From the NCBI RefSeq assembly GCF_000003815.2, contig NC_049997.1:9663998-9727997 (forward strand): 64,000 nt of DNA. Reading direction: 5' to 3'. Source of the DNA: Branchiostoma floridae (Eukaryota > Chordata > Leptocardii > Amphioxiformes > Branchiostomatidae). How positions within the stretch are numbered: the first letter of the stretch is position 1; every line of letters starts with the position of its first letter. A model generated the notes under the pieces. That model was not told where the DNA came from. It ran no database searches and saw only the letters and a list, made by a program, of their open reading frames with translations. Positions 42,564-55,049 of this stretch are shown here, in pieces. The position numbers were made by a program, and so were the translations under genes.

Positions 42564-43215
42564 AACAAACAAGAAAAGGGGAAGACAAATAATGAGCAGA
42601 CTCCGTTCGAGTTTATCATGTGTACTTGAGGGAAGTTGAGCGCCTCAGCATAACAACAGGTGCGGAGAGATGGATTCTGGGTAATCTGTGTTTCGCAAAC
42701 GAAACTCAGTAGACCGTGCGTTTGTTCATTCCTTCCAAGATTAAATTCTAAGACAATATATTACTTGGAAACGATCCAAAATACCGCCTGTAATTTTCTC
42801 CCCGCACTGGCAATCCCATAATATGTTGATCACACCGCTTAAACATTCCCACATAACGCTACCGTTTGTTTTTGTTGGACGCAGTCCTTTTTTCTGTCTC
42901 GCCGTGAGAAACAGCAGTTATGTTGACACATAATTTGCGCTGAGTAACGTCTGGAGGAAATCTCGCCAGCGAGAAGTCCTCACAGATGTATCCTAGCCGT
43001 CCTGTCTTGCGAGAGATGATTCTAGTCAAGATGTCGTCTGAAAATGTCCTGGAATATCGTCTGCAGATGTTCCCGCCATCAACGCCTCACGCTCACAAAT
43101 ATACAGATGTCGTCTGCGGGGGTCTGTAGATGGTTTCCACATTTCCCCGGGCTCTTTTTCTTCTGGTCCTTTCCCGTGAGAAGGCCCTGACATACAAAAG
43201 CTTTACCATAAATGA
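42564..43215. other. Intergenic stretch, nothing recognised
   Basis: No exon or clear repeat seen. It adjoins the 3' end of the minus-strand WH1/CRIB-like gene. Confidence 0.4.
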
Positions 43216-43552
43216 AAATAATCTTTTATTCAGCAGTTCTACGGTACGGTGGTATCGTCTGCAGCTTTCCCGCCACCTGACCTAGCGGCGTCTGTCATGA
43301 CGTCACCACAGCAACAGCTTGTACTCCACTTTACGCGATCATCGATTGGCCAGCAATCGGCTACATTGCGGTAACTTGTCCCCGTCCTTTTAGGACCGCT
43401 TCTGGGGACCGGTGCTTTTGTAGTTTTCCCGCTCAAAAGCTTTTGAAGTTCTTCTTGACATTTGGAGTAGATGAGTAGGCCTGTGGTCTGTCAGCCATTT
43501 CGGTCCGTCTGCCTACTTTGTTATTGATCTTTGGTATATTGCATGGTACCAT

Positions 43553-43558
43553 TTTATT
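43553..43558 (-). terminator. Polyadenylation signal candidate for the WH1/CRIB-like gene
   Basis: Minus-strand AATAAA about 15 bases past the stop. A second lies near 43225 and would give a more usual 3' UTR length. Confidence 0.35.
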
Positions 43559-43572
43559 CTTTAAAATTGAAG

Positions 43573-46500
43573 CTAGTATGAGTAACTAGAACTGTCTTTG
43601 TCGCAAGTGTCGGACGCAGAGTTATCGTCTGACGTTGCTTTCTGCACATGCGCGAACGGTGGCCTCGGACAGAGCTTTCCCAGGCTGGGAATGACGTCAC
43701 GGTCCTTCTCCTCCACCGCGATGATATGCTGGAAACAACATGGCTGCGAGATATCGCATTTCTTGGGCAGTTTGAACTTGACCTTCCCTCCCTCCTTCTT
43801 CTTGCGGTGCTTCTTTTCCCGCGTCCTCATGGGACTGACCACGTCAGGGTTGGTCGTCAGAGTCCAGATCGTCCGTAAGAAATCCGACGCCGCCTGCTCG
43901 TCGTCGAAACTGAATCCCGCCAGTTTTCTGCGGTCCGTGGAAACCATCATGGTGTGGAAGCCCTTGTCCGGGGCCTTGTAGTTGGTGTAGTTATCCACGG
44001 AGTCCTGCCAGAGGATGAACCCCGTACCCCGCTCCGCTAGGAGGATTCTCAGCTTCCGTTTCCGCCTGGGACAGTCGCCAGTGTCGAACACGACGGTGGG
44101 GATGCCTGTAGAGTGGTACTTCCAACCCTGGGGAAAATACAGGACAGAATACATAATACTTCAGTTTCTTCAATAAACTGAGAAGTTTGTATCAAAACTC
44201 GAGAAGCTTGTAGAAAAATAACAGCTTGACAATACAGTCAAGTTTAACAACTTACTTCCAACGCTGAGGAAAACACGTCAATACAAGACAATATTTTATT
44301 GCCCTAATTAACCGGAAAAATGTATAAAAAAGAATATTGTGACTGTGATACTCTGTAGTCAAGTTTCAACCCTGGCAAGGAGATATAGATTAAAACAAAA
44401 CCATACCACATTTTTCAGGCATCTCCTCCTGGACTATATGATAAAAATAATAGGTTCAATTTCGATGATATTTGAAGCCTTTCCAGAAAAAAAAGCGCGA
44501 TTTCGTCATGTCAGTTTCGTCGCAACAATATTATTACACAAACTGTCTTTTGTAGACTTTGGCACTATTGAGGAAAATTTAGGAAAAAGTAAAATCATTT
44601 ATGGCTTACCTTTATGTATGTATCCTTCATAACATAACACTGACTTGCATGCTAACTTGTTATAGGCCACATAAACCCTCTGTCTCATTGTATCTGATAT
44701 TATATTTTGCCAAAGCACATTCTTTAGCATTAAACGATCACTTGGGTGCAACAAACCAGAGTATTTAACACACCGCGACAACTGATTGATGTTGACAATG
44801 TCCTGTGTATTTCCCATGGGCTGCAGTGACGGACAGATGTTTGTGTCCACAGAAGATATGTACATGGGCGATTTGGGTTACCACAACATACAACGTTAGG
44901 GGTCATGCTTCATGGCACTGGCGTGACGTGGTATTCCCGACCACTGTGATAACGACATCAGTAAACGTAACGATTTCTTGACAATAGGAGGGGTGATATG
45001 GTGCTTTTTAGCATATAAAACTCACTTGGGTCATAGAATGAAATTTCGATGAAGGTTAGACATCTAGGTAATGAAATAGTCAATACAAACTTTTCCAGTA
45101 TAAACTAGATAGATTTGGGAAACGGTTGTAGACAGATGTTGCAAAGTACAGTCACTGCCGAAAGATAGCGGATACCTGAGTAATATTTGATTTGATTTGT
45201 ATTGATTGATATCAGTGTCAGTAGTACTAGTAGGGGGAGTTGATGCAAGATTGGTAAAAAAATAACCTATTTTGTATAGCCTCAAGGGATGTGTGTACTT
45301 TTCCTCTTTACCTTCGATTTTTCCTCTACGGCTATGATTTATGTAGTATACAATAGTATTTTTTCAGACTAGCTACACGTGTCTGGTATCTTGTTCTAGC
45401 CCTCCAGATGTCTAGATTTCACAATCAAATTGGTGGCTCAGGTTAAACCCCTCTCGGTTTGACAGTGAAAGTCTCACGGCGTCCTGAACCCAATCCCCAG
45501 TACAACATGTGTACGTCCGCGTGACCAATCCATACACAACAGCACGCGTGCACATTAGCAGGGGACATTTACACCCACGGTTAGCTAGCCTGGAAGCCAG
45601 CCTGTTTCTAGGATGTACACGGGATAGATCTTCGGCTCCAGGGCCAAAAGGTCCACAAGGAAATTTGCCAACAGGCCCCCATATTAGTTAGTAAATACTT
45701 TATTAATTGATAAACACAGGAAAGACACGATAGATATTATTGAGATTCGGGGGGATAGAATCCAGGCTAACAGTTAATGTTAACCTATAAGCCAGGCTAC
45801 TGGCAGGGCCCAAACAGGCCAGCTCCCCCAGACAGACCAGCTCCTCGGCTAGAGGGCCAACATGCTACCAAGGAAACTTTCCTACTGTACCCATCTACTA
45901 GGCTCCATGTGTCTCTGGAAATACATGTTGAAGTAGAAATTGCCAAATAGACGGATAAAACACAAAAGAGGATGTGGCAAACTGTGCTTTTTGGCCGGCC
46001 AACTCCTCAGCATGGTGTTTTATCTGTCTATTTGGCCAGTTTCTAATACACTTTATCTAGCGATATGTGGAGCCTGGTAGAGGCTATGTGATGCGGCCTA
46101 CTCTACTAAGCGACGCAATGCCTTAAAACAAGTCAGAAACAGCCAAACTTCTGCTTGGATAGTACTAATCAGTTTCTGACAGTGCGAGATTGCGTAACAC
46201 AGGCTAGAGAGGCCCTGGCAACAGCCTGATTTCTAGGTTGGTAGTACCATAAAGCTTACCCCTACGTTGTGTAAAGAAAGTCCCACACAAACACCCCTCT
46301 ACACCGCCTCTTAACGTCATACTTGACCGTGCACTTCACAGCAGTTCTGAAATCCATCCCCGAAATTCGAGACCCCTCTAAAAGCGGGTAAGTACCCTTT
46401 AGGGCCAATCCATGCGGACGGTTTGTAGTCTGTCCCGCTGTCTCGGGTCCCACACTGACAGAGACATACAACCGTCCAGCATACTTTACATGACCGACAG

Positions 46501-47492
46501 ACCATAGAATGTCTGACCGCACTGGAAGTACTCCTAAAACTACACTATTCCAACCCGTCATCTTTAACATAAACTATGGAACACATATATCTATAAATAC
46601 AGATGTTGTAGCACACTGGTCCATATTCAATCCCTCGCATTTCTCATTTTCTGCTACTAATTATGTACTAAGATGGTACAAAACGTATACATCCGTCAGT
46701 TGATATCTTCTGCATACGTTACCGATACCATTACGTGCCGCCTGTGGTGACCAGCATACCCAAATGCCATTCAAATCGTGTCAACTGTCTCAACTCTCTA
46801 CAAGGCTGTAATTTAGCACCGTGTCAAAAGCATAACAACAGAACATTTTTGTGTCTAAAAACTATCAATCCATCGGAGACGTTACCACTGTCTATCTTGA
46901 CACCATACTTTTGTAGATTTTATTACTATCGTTCTAATACTTGTAATATCCTTTTTAAGCACCAGTATTGCTAGCATGGATGCCAGGCTGTTTCCAGAGG
47001 CGAAACAGGCCAGATTATCAGCTTACATGCCCCCAAGAAAACTCCACTACAGTCACCCCCAGAGTCAACCCTAAGTTTAATAGACTCTGAGATATTCGTT
47101 GCTCCAACTTAACAGCCGGATGGTATGGTCAAAAGGTTCGGTTTCGCCTTGCACGGGGCCTGGAATATAGGCTACGGTATCAGTAGACTAAAGACTTTAC
47201 ATACCTGCATGTCGGCCATGTCCTGGACACTTGCGAAGTAAAGGTTAGCCAGTCCCGCGCACACAAACACTTCTGTCTTGTAGCTCCGAAATGCACTCTC
47301 TATCTGCAGCACATCGTGATCCGTGAAGTCCATACTGTACCCACCTCCTTCGTACACTTCCACCACTGTTAAATCTCCCATGTCTACAACAGTCCAAGTA
47401 ACGCCTGTGTTTTTCACTTCGAATTCGAGCAAAACAATCTTGAAAACACAATCCCAAACTCTTACACGTTGTCGATTGTCCGTACTCCCATC
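43573..47492 (-). CDS. WH1/PH-like domain protein with CRIB-like motif (5' end uncertain)
   Basis: Two exons are supported: about 47492-47205, then 44127-43573, joined in phase 0 (CAG|GTATGT and TTTTCCCCAG|GGT). The 5' border is uncertain: the frame opens after a TGA and the acceptor at 47493 is weak, so earlier exons may be missing. The visible protein is about 280 residues. Its core (VTWTVVDMGDLTVVEVYEGG through LANLYFASVQDM, WKYHSTGIPTVVFDTG, FILWQDSVDNYTNY, LAGFSFDDEQAASDFL) reads like a PH/WH1-fold domain. A basic KKHRKKKEGG stretch and ISQPCCFQHII follow; the latter is close to the CRIB pattern I-S-x-P-x-x-F-x-H that binds Cdc42/Rac. WH1 plus CRIB recalls WASP, but no VCA end is present; the C-terminus is a Ser/Asp-rich tail. 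It is likely a cytosolic small-GTPase effector or adaptor (inference). Confidence 0.62.
44140..47190. other. Intron of the WH1/CRIB-like gene with MITE debris
   Basis: No additional exon is certain. The 44599-44865 minus frame (SRCVKYSGLLHPSDRLMLKN region) is open but has no family match. A 'TAGCCTGG...CCAGGCTAA' MITE lies at 45595-45770, and related ends occur at 45790-45850 and 46968-46990. Confidence 0.4.
45595..45770. mobile_element. 'TAGCCTGG...CCAGGCTA' MITE
   Basis: Inverted ends TAGCCTGGAAGCC and GAATCCAGGCTAA bound about 176 bp without coding capacity. Confidence 0.5.
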
Positions 47493-47499
47493 CTTGTAG

Positions 47500-50080
47500 A
47501 TTTTGTGACGTCTCCTTCCAAGAGAAAATCAAACATCATGTTGACGGTTAATTCCCAGTCACTTGTCTCATCAGACCAGAGCGGAGCCTGGTATCGCATC
47601 CCGATCCCATATCACCCCTCTCCGTGTGTAATACGGTCCAGTCATCGCTCACAAATCCAACCCCGCAAGTTTCTTGGATGTTTTCTTGTGTCTCAAGACC
47701 TCAGCGTTCCTGCCAAGACTTTCTGCTCCACGGGAAGGCGACTTTCCGGAGTTCTCAGCCCGGCTGAACAATCCTAGGAACCGTCAGCCTCGGGGTACAG
47801 CAGAGGGAGGAACAATTGTACAAATAATGCGGCCGTCGCTGCTGGCTTCCCGCTAGCTGGATACTTGCAAGTGACGTGAGCGCCCTGTTACAAGGAGGAA
47901 TAAACTTCATGAGCAACATAATAAAAAACAACGTAATTCTGCATAGCTTTACATCAACAAACACTCGTAGATTCATAGCAAAAGAATTTTGATGAACCAA
48001 AAGCTGACGATATGATCTATTTAAGGAGATTAGAGGAAATGCAGGTTAGAGTTGTCATGTACACAGAGTGAGATCATGTCTCCCGTTAAGCTGAGTGGCG
48101 GGGAGTGTGGCAGGGGTCGGTTCTGTGACCTCCACTGGGGCGATGGAATGTCATCATGCTCAGCCAACCACTCTGACGAACAAGGCCCTCCGCCAAAACA
48201 AAGTGGGCAGCAAAAACCAATCTATACGACGAAGATGTATGGATTTTAATTCCGTTGTCCGTATTTTTTGCGAGGATCTGTAGCTCTGTAACGTAACGGC
48301 GCCGTCACCCTCGTCGAAGGTCGTCGCACAATTTTGATGTCCGATTTTCAAGCAGGCTGTGACAGAACTATAACCGCTCTGAAGAACAAGGCCCTCTGCC
48401 AAAACAAAGTAGGCAGCAAAAACTAATCTCTAAGCCGATGTATGGCGCTACGGGTTGTTGTTTGTTGTTTACCTTCGACGGAAGGTTAGGTTATGCTTTC
48501 GGCGACCTTCATTTATCAGTCTGTCTGCATGTGTGTGTGTCCGTCCGTCAACACTACATTAATCTAAACGTAGATGGATTGTCTTGAAAGTTGCAATTGG
48601 TATGACTACTACTATGAGGGTAGGTCTTTGTATAGCCCTAGAAGTGAATTGAGATTTTGGACCTCCAAGCTGTGCGTCCTTTTTGCGAAGTTTTCTATAT
48701 CTTTATTGCAGTAAGGCAAGCCTAACGTGCAATCGCCACAGATTCCACAGATAAAACCATACATCCGTTTGGAGATAACACCATTATTATCAACGAGCTT
48801 TCATCAAAGCTCCTTGCTATTATCTTTTTAATAGGTTATAGAAATACTGGTTTAGACCCGTGGAGCCAATGTTATCCAAAAACAACATCCCCACCTCTGT
48901 TGTCGTCGAGCACAGGGAAGCGTCCCCTCCAAGTTCAACTCGGCTGTTAACGTAAACACCGTGCATCTGTGGCGGGGTGATGACACACACGGGCCAGTTG
49001 GTAGGGTAGAGATGACGTATTGTGCTTAGAAGCACGTAATGGATACTGTACTGCAGACAAAACCATCTTATCCTAGTCGAATCGCGTGCGCCTTTTAATG
49101 CCAATAAATGTTTTAGGGTCTGTCTGTGTGTGAGTGTGTACATTTATGTGCGCGTGTGAATAGCATAACTTAAGTAAGAGTCTGAAAGCAAAGAATAAAG
49201 TTCCTTAAGTTGTTGTGTAGATGAATCTACATGTATGATGCATGTATTTCGTAAGTTTGGCAAAATTACGAAATGATTAGATTCCCGGCCCCTGACGACT
49301 TTCCATGATATTGCAGTTGAACTTCCAGTGTGGTTTTAATATTTCGTTTTCTGGGCATGCTATGGTCATGATTTTTCAAGTTCTTTCAAGATTTGAGAAC
49401 TTCAGAAAACAGCCGGAGCCGAACCTCTGCTTGGGGAGTAGCTGATAGACTGGCATGTCAAAGTTAGCCTACTTCGCAGACTTCGGTTGGCTTGGCTAGG
49501 GTGTGTGTGTGTGTCTCTTTCCCGGCATATAAAAACTTTAGTCAACGTTAGCACACCACGCCCCCCCCCCCCCCATAAGATAAAGTCAGTCCAGCTCGAA
49601 GTCTGCGAAGGAGGCTATGTCAAAGTCGTCCCGCACCAGTTACGCGTACACCTCCTCCATTATCCGTACATGGAATGTGCCCTGGATCAAACGGGAGGAA
49701 GTCGAGCAGGTTTAAAGTGTCTTTAACTAAAGACGTCACGGCGGTGTCGTGTGTTCCTTCAAGTAAACAGGATGACTGGAGAAACCTTACGGATCCGCCA
49801 CACCGCGCATGCGCGGATGGAGGCGAAAACAATGACGTCACGACTAGTGAATTTTCAAAGAGCCGCGCTTTCGTCATACTGCAATCTTCAAGGATTGTTG
49901 GAAAAGTAACCTGTTGTTAAACTTTGTTGCGAGGGGGTCGCTTGCTTCCGGTGCTGTTCGCTTGTGACACCTCAATGTCTGTTGCCAAAACAGATCGTCT
50001 TGTGTTGTCTATCCCCCACGCGTGGTTCCGTAAAACGAGGGCAAGGTACTGTGTATGATACGTGTATATTAAAGATGTAT
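47500..50080. other. Probable upstream region of the WH1/CRIB-like gene, repeats
   Basis: No firm exon. A short plus-strand frame from ATG 49615 (MSKSSRTSYAYTSSIIRTWN, 32 codons) lies in a GC-rich patch and could be a first exon of something, but it has no support. Two copies of a duplicated 'AACAAGGCCCTC' block with 'CCAAAACAAAG' (about 48177-48215 and 48385-48420) form a small tandem duplication of about 208 bp. Confidence 0.35.
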
Positions 50081-50082
50081 AA

Positions 50083-50250
50083 TACAGTAGAAGCCAGGTA
50101 ATTGCACAACGGATAAACGCACACTTCTGTTAATTGAACGGAATCACCCAATCCCAGTCCAGCTGGATAACTTCGCTTTGTTGCAACATCCGGATAATTC
50201 CACGAAATACGCTGACAAATGGGGTGTGCAATTAAACGTTTTTTATAGTG
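50083..50250. mobile_element. MITE, 'ACAGTAGAAGCC' family, copy 2 (decayed)
   Basis: The left end ACAGTAGAAGCCAGGTAATT is clear. The right end is degraded beyond GTGTGCAATTAAA. Confidence 0.65.
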
Positions 50251-50552
50251 TCATCATCATCGTAATAAATGTCGCTACATGTCAGTAGCTACAGACCTGA
50301 GGCGGGCCGTTTTTGTTCTATGTTGTGTCTTTTTCTAGTGTCGTTACAATATAACAATCCAAACACCTGACATCTATTGAAGCCATCGTCGCGAAAACTG
50401 TTTGCTTGTTTTTTTTAGCATTCTTTACCGACCTTTGTTAAGAGAGCGGTCAGTGACCGTAGAAAGAACGCACGTGTTTTTCTAGGACAGAGAAATGGGG
50501 AGGGGGGCACAGGTAAAACAATTTCACAAGCAATTTCTTTTCACTAGTTGCA

Positions 50553-50690
50553 TCATCATCATCATCATCATCATCGGTCGACGTGCTTACACACGACGGG
50601 ATTATACCGCCCCATACGGGGTGACATACCCTTTCGCTGGCTAATTACAAGGAGGGGATGCGCCAGGTCTCCTGTGTTTATATGTACAAT
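50553..50690 (-). mobile_element. SINE 3' half, reverse orientation
   Basis: Read on the minus strand it gives GGAGACCTGGCGCATC, GGGGCGGTATAATCCCGTCG and TCGACCGATGATG, matching the distal half of the SINE at 16677-17063. A (CAT)n run at 50555-50575 extends its end. Confidence 0.75.
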
Positions 50691-50699
50691 GTCCGTGAA

Positions 50700-51600
50700 A
50701 GTGTCATCCAAATAGTCTTCATGTTGCACAAAGTCGTTTTGGAGGGAGCAGAGTGAAATTTTTCAGAAGGAATTTTTGTGACTAACATCATTTTTTCGTT
50801 ACATTTCTTTTTTTTTCATTACCTGATGTTGGAATCTCAGAGATTTTAGCAGAGGAACTAGATAGAGAGATGGGAAAGGCTTTCGACACATTTACACGGT
50901 AACAAAGATGAAAAATGACCAGGGGAATGAACTGCCAAGTGGTGTCGTTTATTCGTTAACTCAACCTTTCCGAACGAACAGCTCAGACAGACACAGAATT
51001 ACACAACCAAGTCGTGCCCTCGCTGCCCCTTCGGCGGTGACCCGAAGAGAGCCGAGTCAAGTGACACCGGCGCCCGAAGCACTTTCGGACCCGAGCCAAA
51101 ACAGCCCACTGTCAGCTGGGCTCGTCCGTTTCAAAACACAAACTTTCAGACTTTCGTTTTATCAATTTTCTTTGTAAGGAACACATCTGCAAAGGGAGGT
51201 TTCATCTGTTTAAATGTATTTTGTAATGTCTGTATATTTTTTTGTTTAAGTAGATAGAAATCTAAATCTCGCTTTTCTAGAGCACACCACTCGTCTTTTT
51301 ACATCTTGTACCCGCCTCTCAGTAACATATGAAGTCACTGAACCCTTGTTAAAAACAACGGTGCGCCGTCAGCAATAGGGCACAGCAAGGAGATATTTTG
51401 GATGACATCAGCGCGCATTTTTCTTCTTTGGGGTTGGTCAACATGATAAGAAATTGCCAAAATGAGCAAATTATGTTGTAGCATAATGATTGTACTTGTA
51501 GAAGTGACACTAGCTAGGTAACCATGACTGACTGTCTGTAGTACTGTACTTGTACTAACAGTGAGGGTGACACTATATTTGAATGAACAAGTATCTGCAC
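50700..51600. other. Intergenic stretch, repeat fragment
   Basis: Only the 51449-51520 copy of the repeat also seen at 16284-16400 is recognisable. Confidence 0.4.
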
Positions 51601-51610
51601 GGTGGTAAAG

Positions 51611-51796
51611 TACTGTAAATGCAGAAACTTTCGCTGTTGATTAATGTTTGCGGTTTTCGCGGCGGCCACTTCACCGCGAATTCAAAACCACCGCGAACAT
51701 TTTCCATAACAGTCAGAGACTACAGTGCATGGTGCTACCGCGAAATTAAAACCACCGCGAAATTAAATCTCCGCGAACTTAAATGCATTTACAGTA
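51611..51796. mobile_element. MITE, 'TACTGTAAATGCA' family
   Basis: Inverted ends TACTGTAAATGCAGAAAC and TTAAATGCATTTACAGTA. The interior has several ACCGCGAA and TTCGCGG motifs. 186 bp. Confidence 0.75.
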
Positions 51797-51799
51797 ACT

Positions 51800-53190
51800 A
51801 CTAGTATCGTTTCGAGAAATTGTCCTCAGTGCCCTCTCTTACGTATCCAAACGGCCCAGCCACTGCACGCTTTCTAACGTTCCGCCATGCCCGGTCCCAG
51901 GCTTTAAGCCGTGCTTGTGTACAAACGTTAATTTTCGGGTTTGTGAATGTTGAGACGTGGCTCTGTGACCCTCACCGCCCCTCGTGTTACCTCTAAAAGC
52001 CGCGATGATCGCCTCCAAGTCTCTCATTGCCGGAATCCCTCCAGCTCCATGTCCCGGCATCCCAGCACGTCCCGACGTTTATATCATCACGCCGAGGATA
52101 AATATAGTCATGCTACTATTCCTAACCTAGTTAACGTTATATATCAGTCACAAACCTATTGCAGTTTTTATGATATTTTCTAAAGAAAGATCAAACTCTT
52201 AAACGGATTGCTTGTTATTTGTATATATGCACTTGCTTTTTCTGGAATCAACTTCAGCCGGATCTGACATTTCTAGGTTCGTTGTTTCCGCCTCCGTACA
52301 AACCTAGCCTGGATGTCAGGCTGTTTTTATAGTCTATACAGCCCAACTCCTCGTCTCTAGTCTAGGGCCAACTTGCCACCAAGCAGGCCCTCTTGAGAAG
52401 TTAGACCCTGTACGAATAGACATTACTGAGATCGTGTCGGGGTCTGGTATTCAGGCTAGTAGAAACCGAAGCAATAGAAGTACTGCAATATGCCATCAGA
52501 AACAAGCCAAGACTCACGGAGCCTGCCAAGGACGCTACAAATCAATTTGGAAGGCTTTATACCAGTACTGAATTCCTGATAGACTTCCCTCCAGCGCCAG
52601 TACTACAGAGAAAAGAGCCAAAACCTACACGCCAATGACTCGGGGAAAATGAGACCGTAAATGCTTCAAAATCCTACGATATCACGCGAAGCACAGCTGT
52701 GAAGGCAAGGACTTATGAAAAGTAAACTTGGTACCTGTGTAAAGTACACTTTCCTGGATATCCGTATCTCCTTCCTCTGCTGAAGTCATAACATGGTATG
52801 GGATATCCGCAAGGGCGCCCCGTATCAGAATACTGCACGTATCAGTTGTGATACCCTCCGTGCATGAATATCCTCGAAGCAGAAATTAAAGGGCGACTTT
52901 GAACTTCAGAAAAGACAGAATGCCCGCTCTTCGAATGCCTCCATGTTTGAAATGACCTTCTGTCCTTGGTTTCACATTGACTTGATTGTGGTCAGCTGTC
53001 AGGCGTGGACTGATGTTGACCTCGTCCGAAGGGACCCCACCGGGATCGTTAATGGTTAACCTCGACTAGGGAGAGACCGTTAGCTAGGGATTATAGGGGT
53101 GCATTACCAAAGACAAACACATGTACTTTCAATCTACTTATGTCATGTCCAGACTGAGCTATTTCCGGAGACCGTGGATTGTTGAATTCC
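51800..53190. other. Intergenic stretch with one MITE
   Basis: A 'TAGCCTGGATGTCAGGCT' element at 52305-52460 ends GGTATTCAGGCTAG. I see no gene. Confidence 0.45.
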
Positions 53191-53195
53191 GCGCC

Positions 53196-54017
53196 GCGGA
53201 CTTCATCACGCTATACCGATGAAATCCGCGCCACTTCGGCCGCTAATACTAGCGTCTGGTCGCGGACTTCATCACGCTAGACTGATGAAACCCGCGCCAC
53301 TTCGGCCACTAATACTAGCGTCTGGTCGCGGACTTCATCACGCTGGACTGATGAAACCCGCGCCACTTCGGTCGCTAATACTAGCGTCTGGTCGCGGACT
53401 TCATCACGCTAGACTGATGAAACCCGCGCCACTTCGGCCACTAATACTAGCGTCTGGTCGCGGACTTCATCACGCTAGACTGATGAAACCCGCGCCACTT
53501 CGGTCACTAATACTAGCGTCTGGTCGCGGACTTCATCACACTAGACTGATGAAACCCGCGCCACTTCGGCCACTAATACTAGCGTCTGGTCGCGGACTTC
53601 ATCACGCTAGACTGATGAAACCCGCGCCACTTCGGTCACTAATACTAGCGTCTGGTCGCGGACTTCATCACACTAGACTGATGAAACCCGCGCCACTTCG
53701 GCCACTAATACTAGCGTCTGGTCGCGGACTTCATCACGCTAGACTGATGAAACCCGCGCCACTTCGGCCACTAATACTAGCGACTGGTCGCGGACTTCAT
53801 CACGCTAGACTGATGAAACCCGCGCCACTTCGGTCACTAATAGCGTCACTAATACTAGCGTCTGGTCGCGGACTTCATCACGCTAGACTGATGAAACCCG
53901 CGCCACTTCGGCCACTAATACTAGCGACTGGTCGCGGACTTCATCACGCTAGACTGATGAAACCCGCGCCACTTCGGTCACTAATACTAGCGTCTGGTCG
54001 CGGACTTCATCACGCTG
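53196..54017. repeat. 66-bp GC-rich satellite with a foldback in each unit
   Basis: About 12 tandem units of 66 bases, nearly identical, one with a 12-base insertion near 53843. In each unit GTCGCGGACTTCATCA and TGATGAAACCCGCGCC are inverted copies around the 8-base loop CGCTAGAC. Because the period is divisible by three, a 267-codon frame (MKPAPLRPLILASGRGLHHA type) is open. I treat it as satellite, not protein. Confidence 0.9.
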
Positions 54018-54343
54018 TGTGACGGGCATATTTTTAAAAAATACTTTCACGTTTCTATAGTAGGTTTTATATTTATTGCAGAATATAAGGTAGTATGTCT
54101 TCTTAGCATTAACGAATATTTTGTTTACCTCATACCAGGTGATAACGGTTTTTTAGTTCTTCATTAACTAGCTCTACCGGAGTTTCAAAATATTGCAAAG
54201 AGTAGAGTAAGTTAGAGCCTGTAGTTATCAATATTTATTCAGGTCAATGAAAATAATTTCACCACACTTCGACTTATCAACAAGTTGATAAATCGATCAG
54301 ACACTGTTGATACGCATGTCTAAAAAACAAAATAATTGCACTA

Positions 54344-55025
54344 CATTATCTTTGAGTTGATAAGTACAATGTTGACACACATGAAAAAAAACTCACTACA
54401 GTCAACATCTTGAAGTTGATAAGTACAATGTTGAAACACATGAAAAAAACTCACTACACTCAACATCTTGAAGTCGATTAGTACAATGATGATATACATG
54501 AAAAAAACCCAACTTACTACACTCAACATCTTTGAGTACAATGTTGATACACATGAAAAAAACTCACTACAGTCAACATCTTGAAGCTGAATGTTGATAC
54601 ACATGGAAAAAAACTCACTACACTCAACATCTTGAAGTTGATAAGTACGATGTTGAAACACATGAAAAAAAACTTACTACACTCAACATCTTTGAGTTGA
54701 TTAGTACAATGATGATATACATGAAAAAAAAACCAACTTACTACACTCAACATCTTTGAGTACAATGTTGATACACATGAAAAAAACTCACTACACTCAA
54801 CATCTTGAAGTTGATAAGTACAATGATGATATACATGAAAAAAACCCAACTTACTACACTGAACATCTTTGAGTACAATGTTGATACACATGAAAAAAAC
54901 TCACTACACTCAACATCTTGAAGTTGATAAGTACGATGTTGAAACACATGAAAAAAAACTTACTACACTCAACATTTTTGAGTTGAAAAGTACAATGTTG
55001 ATACACATGAAAAAAAAAAACTCAT
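54344..55025. repeat. AT-rich tandem array of about 58 bp
   Basis: About 11 units of 52-64 bases containing GTACAATGTTGATACACATG, an A8-A9 run and CACTACACTCAACATCTTGA. Unit length varies by loss of the GTTGATAA segment. It abuts the 3' end of the NRF1-like gene. Confidence 0.88.
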
Positions 55026-55049
55026 CTGCACTACATGTATTACTTGTAT

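Noticed and set aside
46262..46570. Minus-strand 102-codon frame in the WH1/CRIB-like intron
   Set aside because: No recognisable domain, no clear splice sites, and the surrounding sequence is MITE debris.
53196..54017. Possible hammerhead ribozyme in the 66-bp unit, because of CTGATGA
   Set aside because: No separate GAAA follows a second stem, and the CTGATGA is used in the simple foldback, so the catalytic core cannot form.
53219..54022. A 267-codon plus-strand frame over the 66-bp array
   Set aside because: It is open only because the unit length is divisible by three and contains no stop. No promoter, splice sites or non-repetitive part support it.
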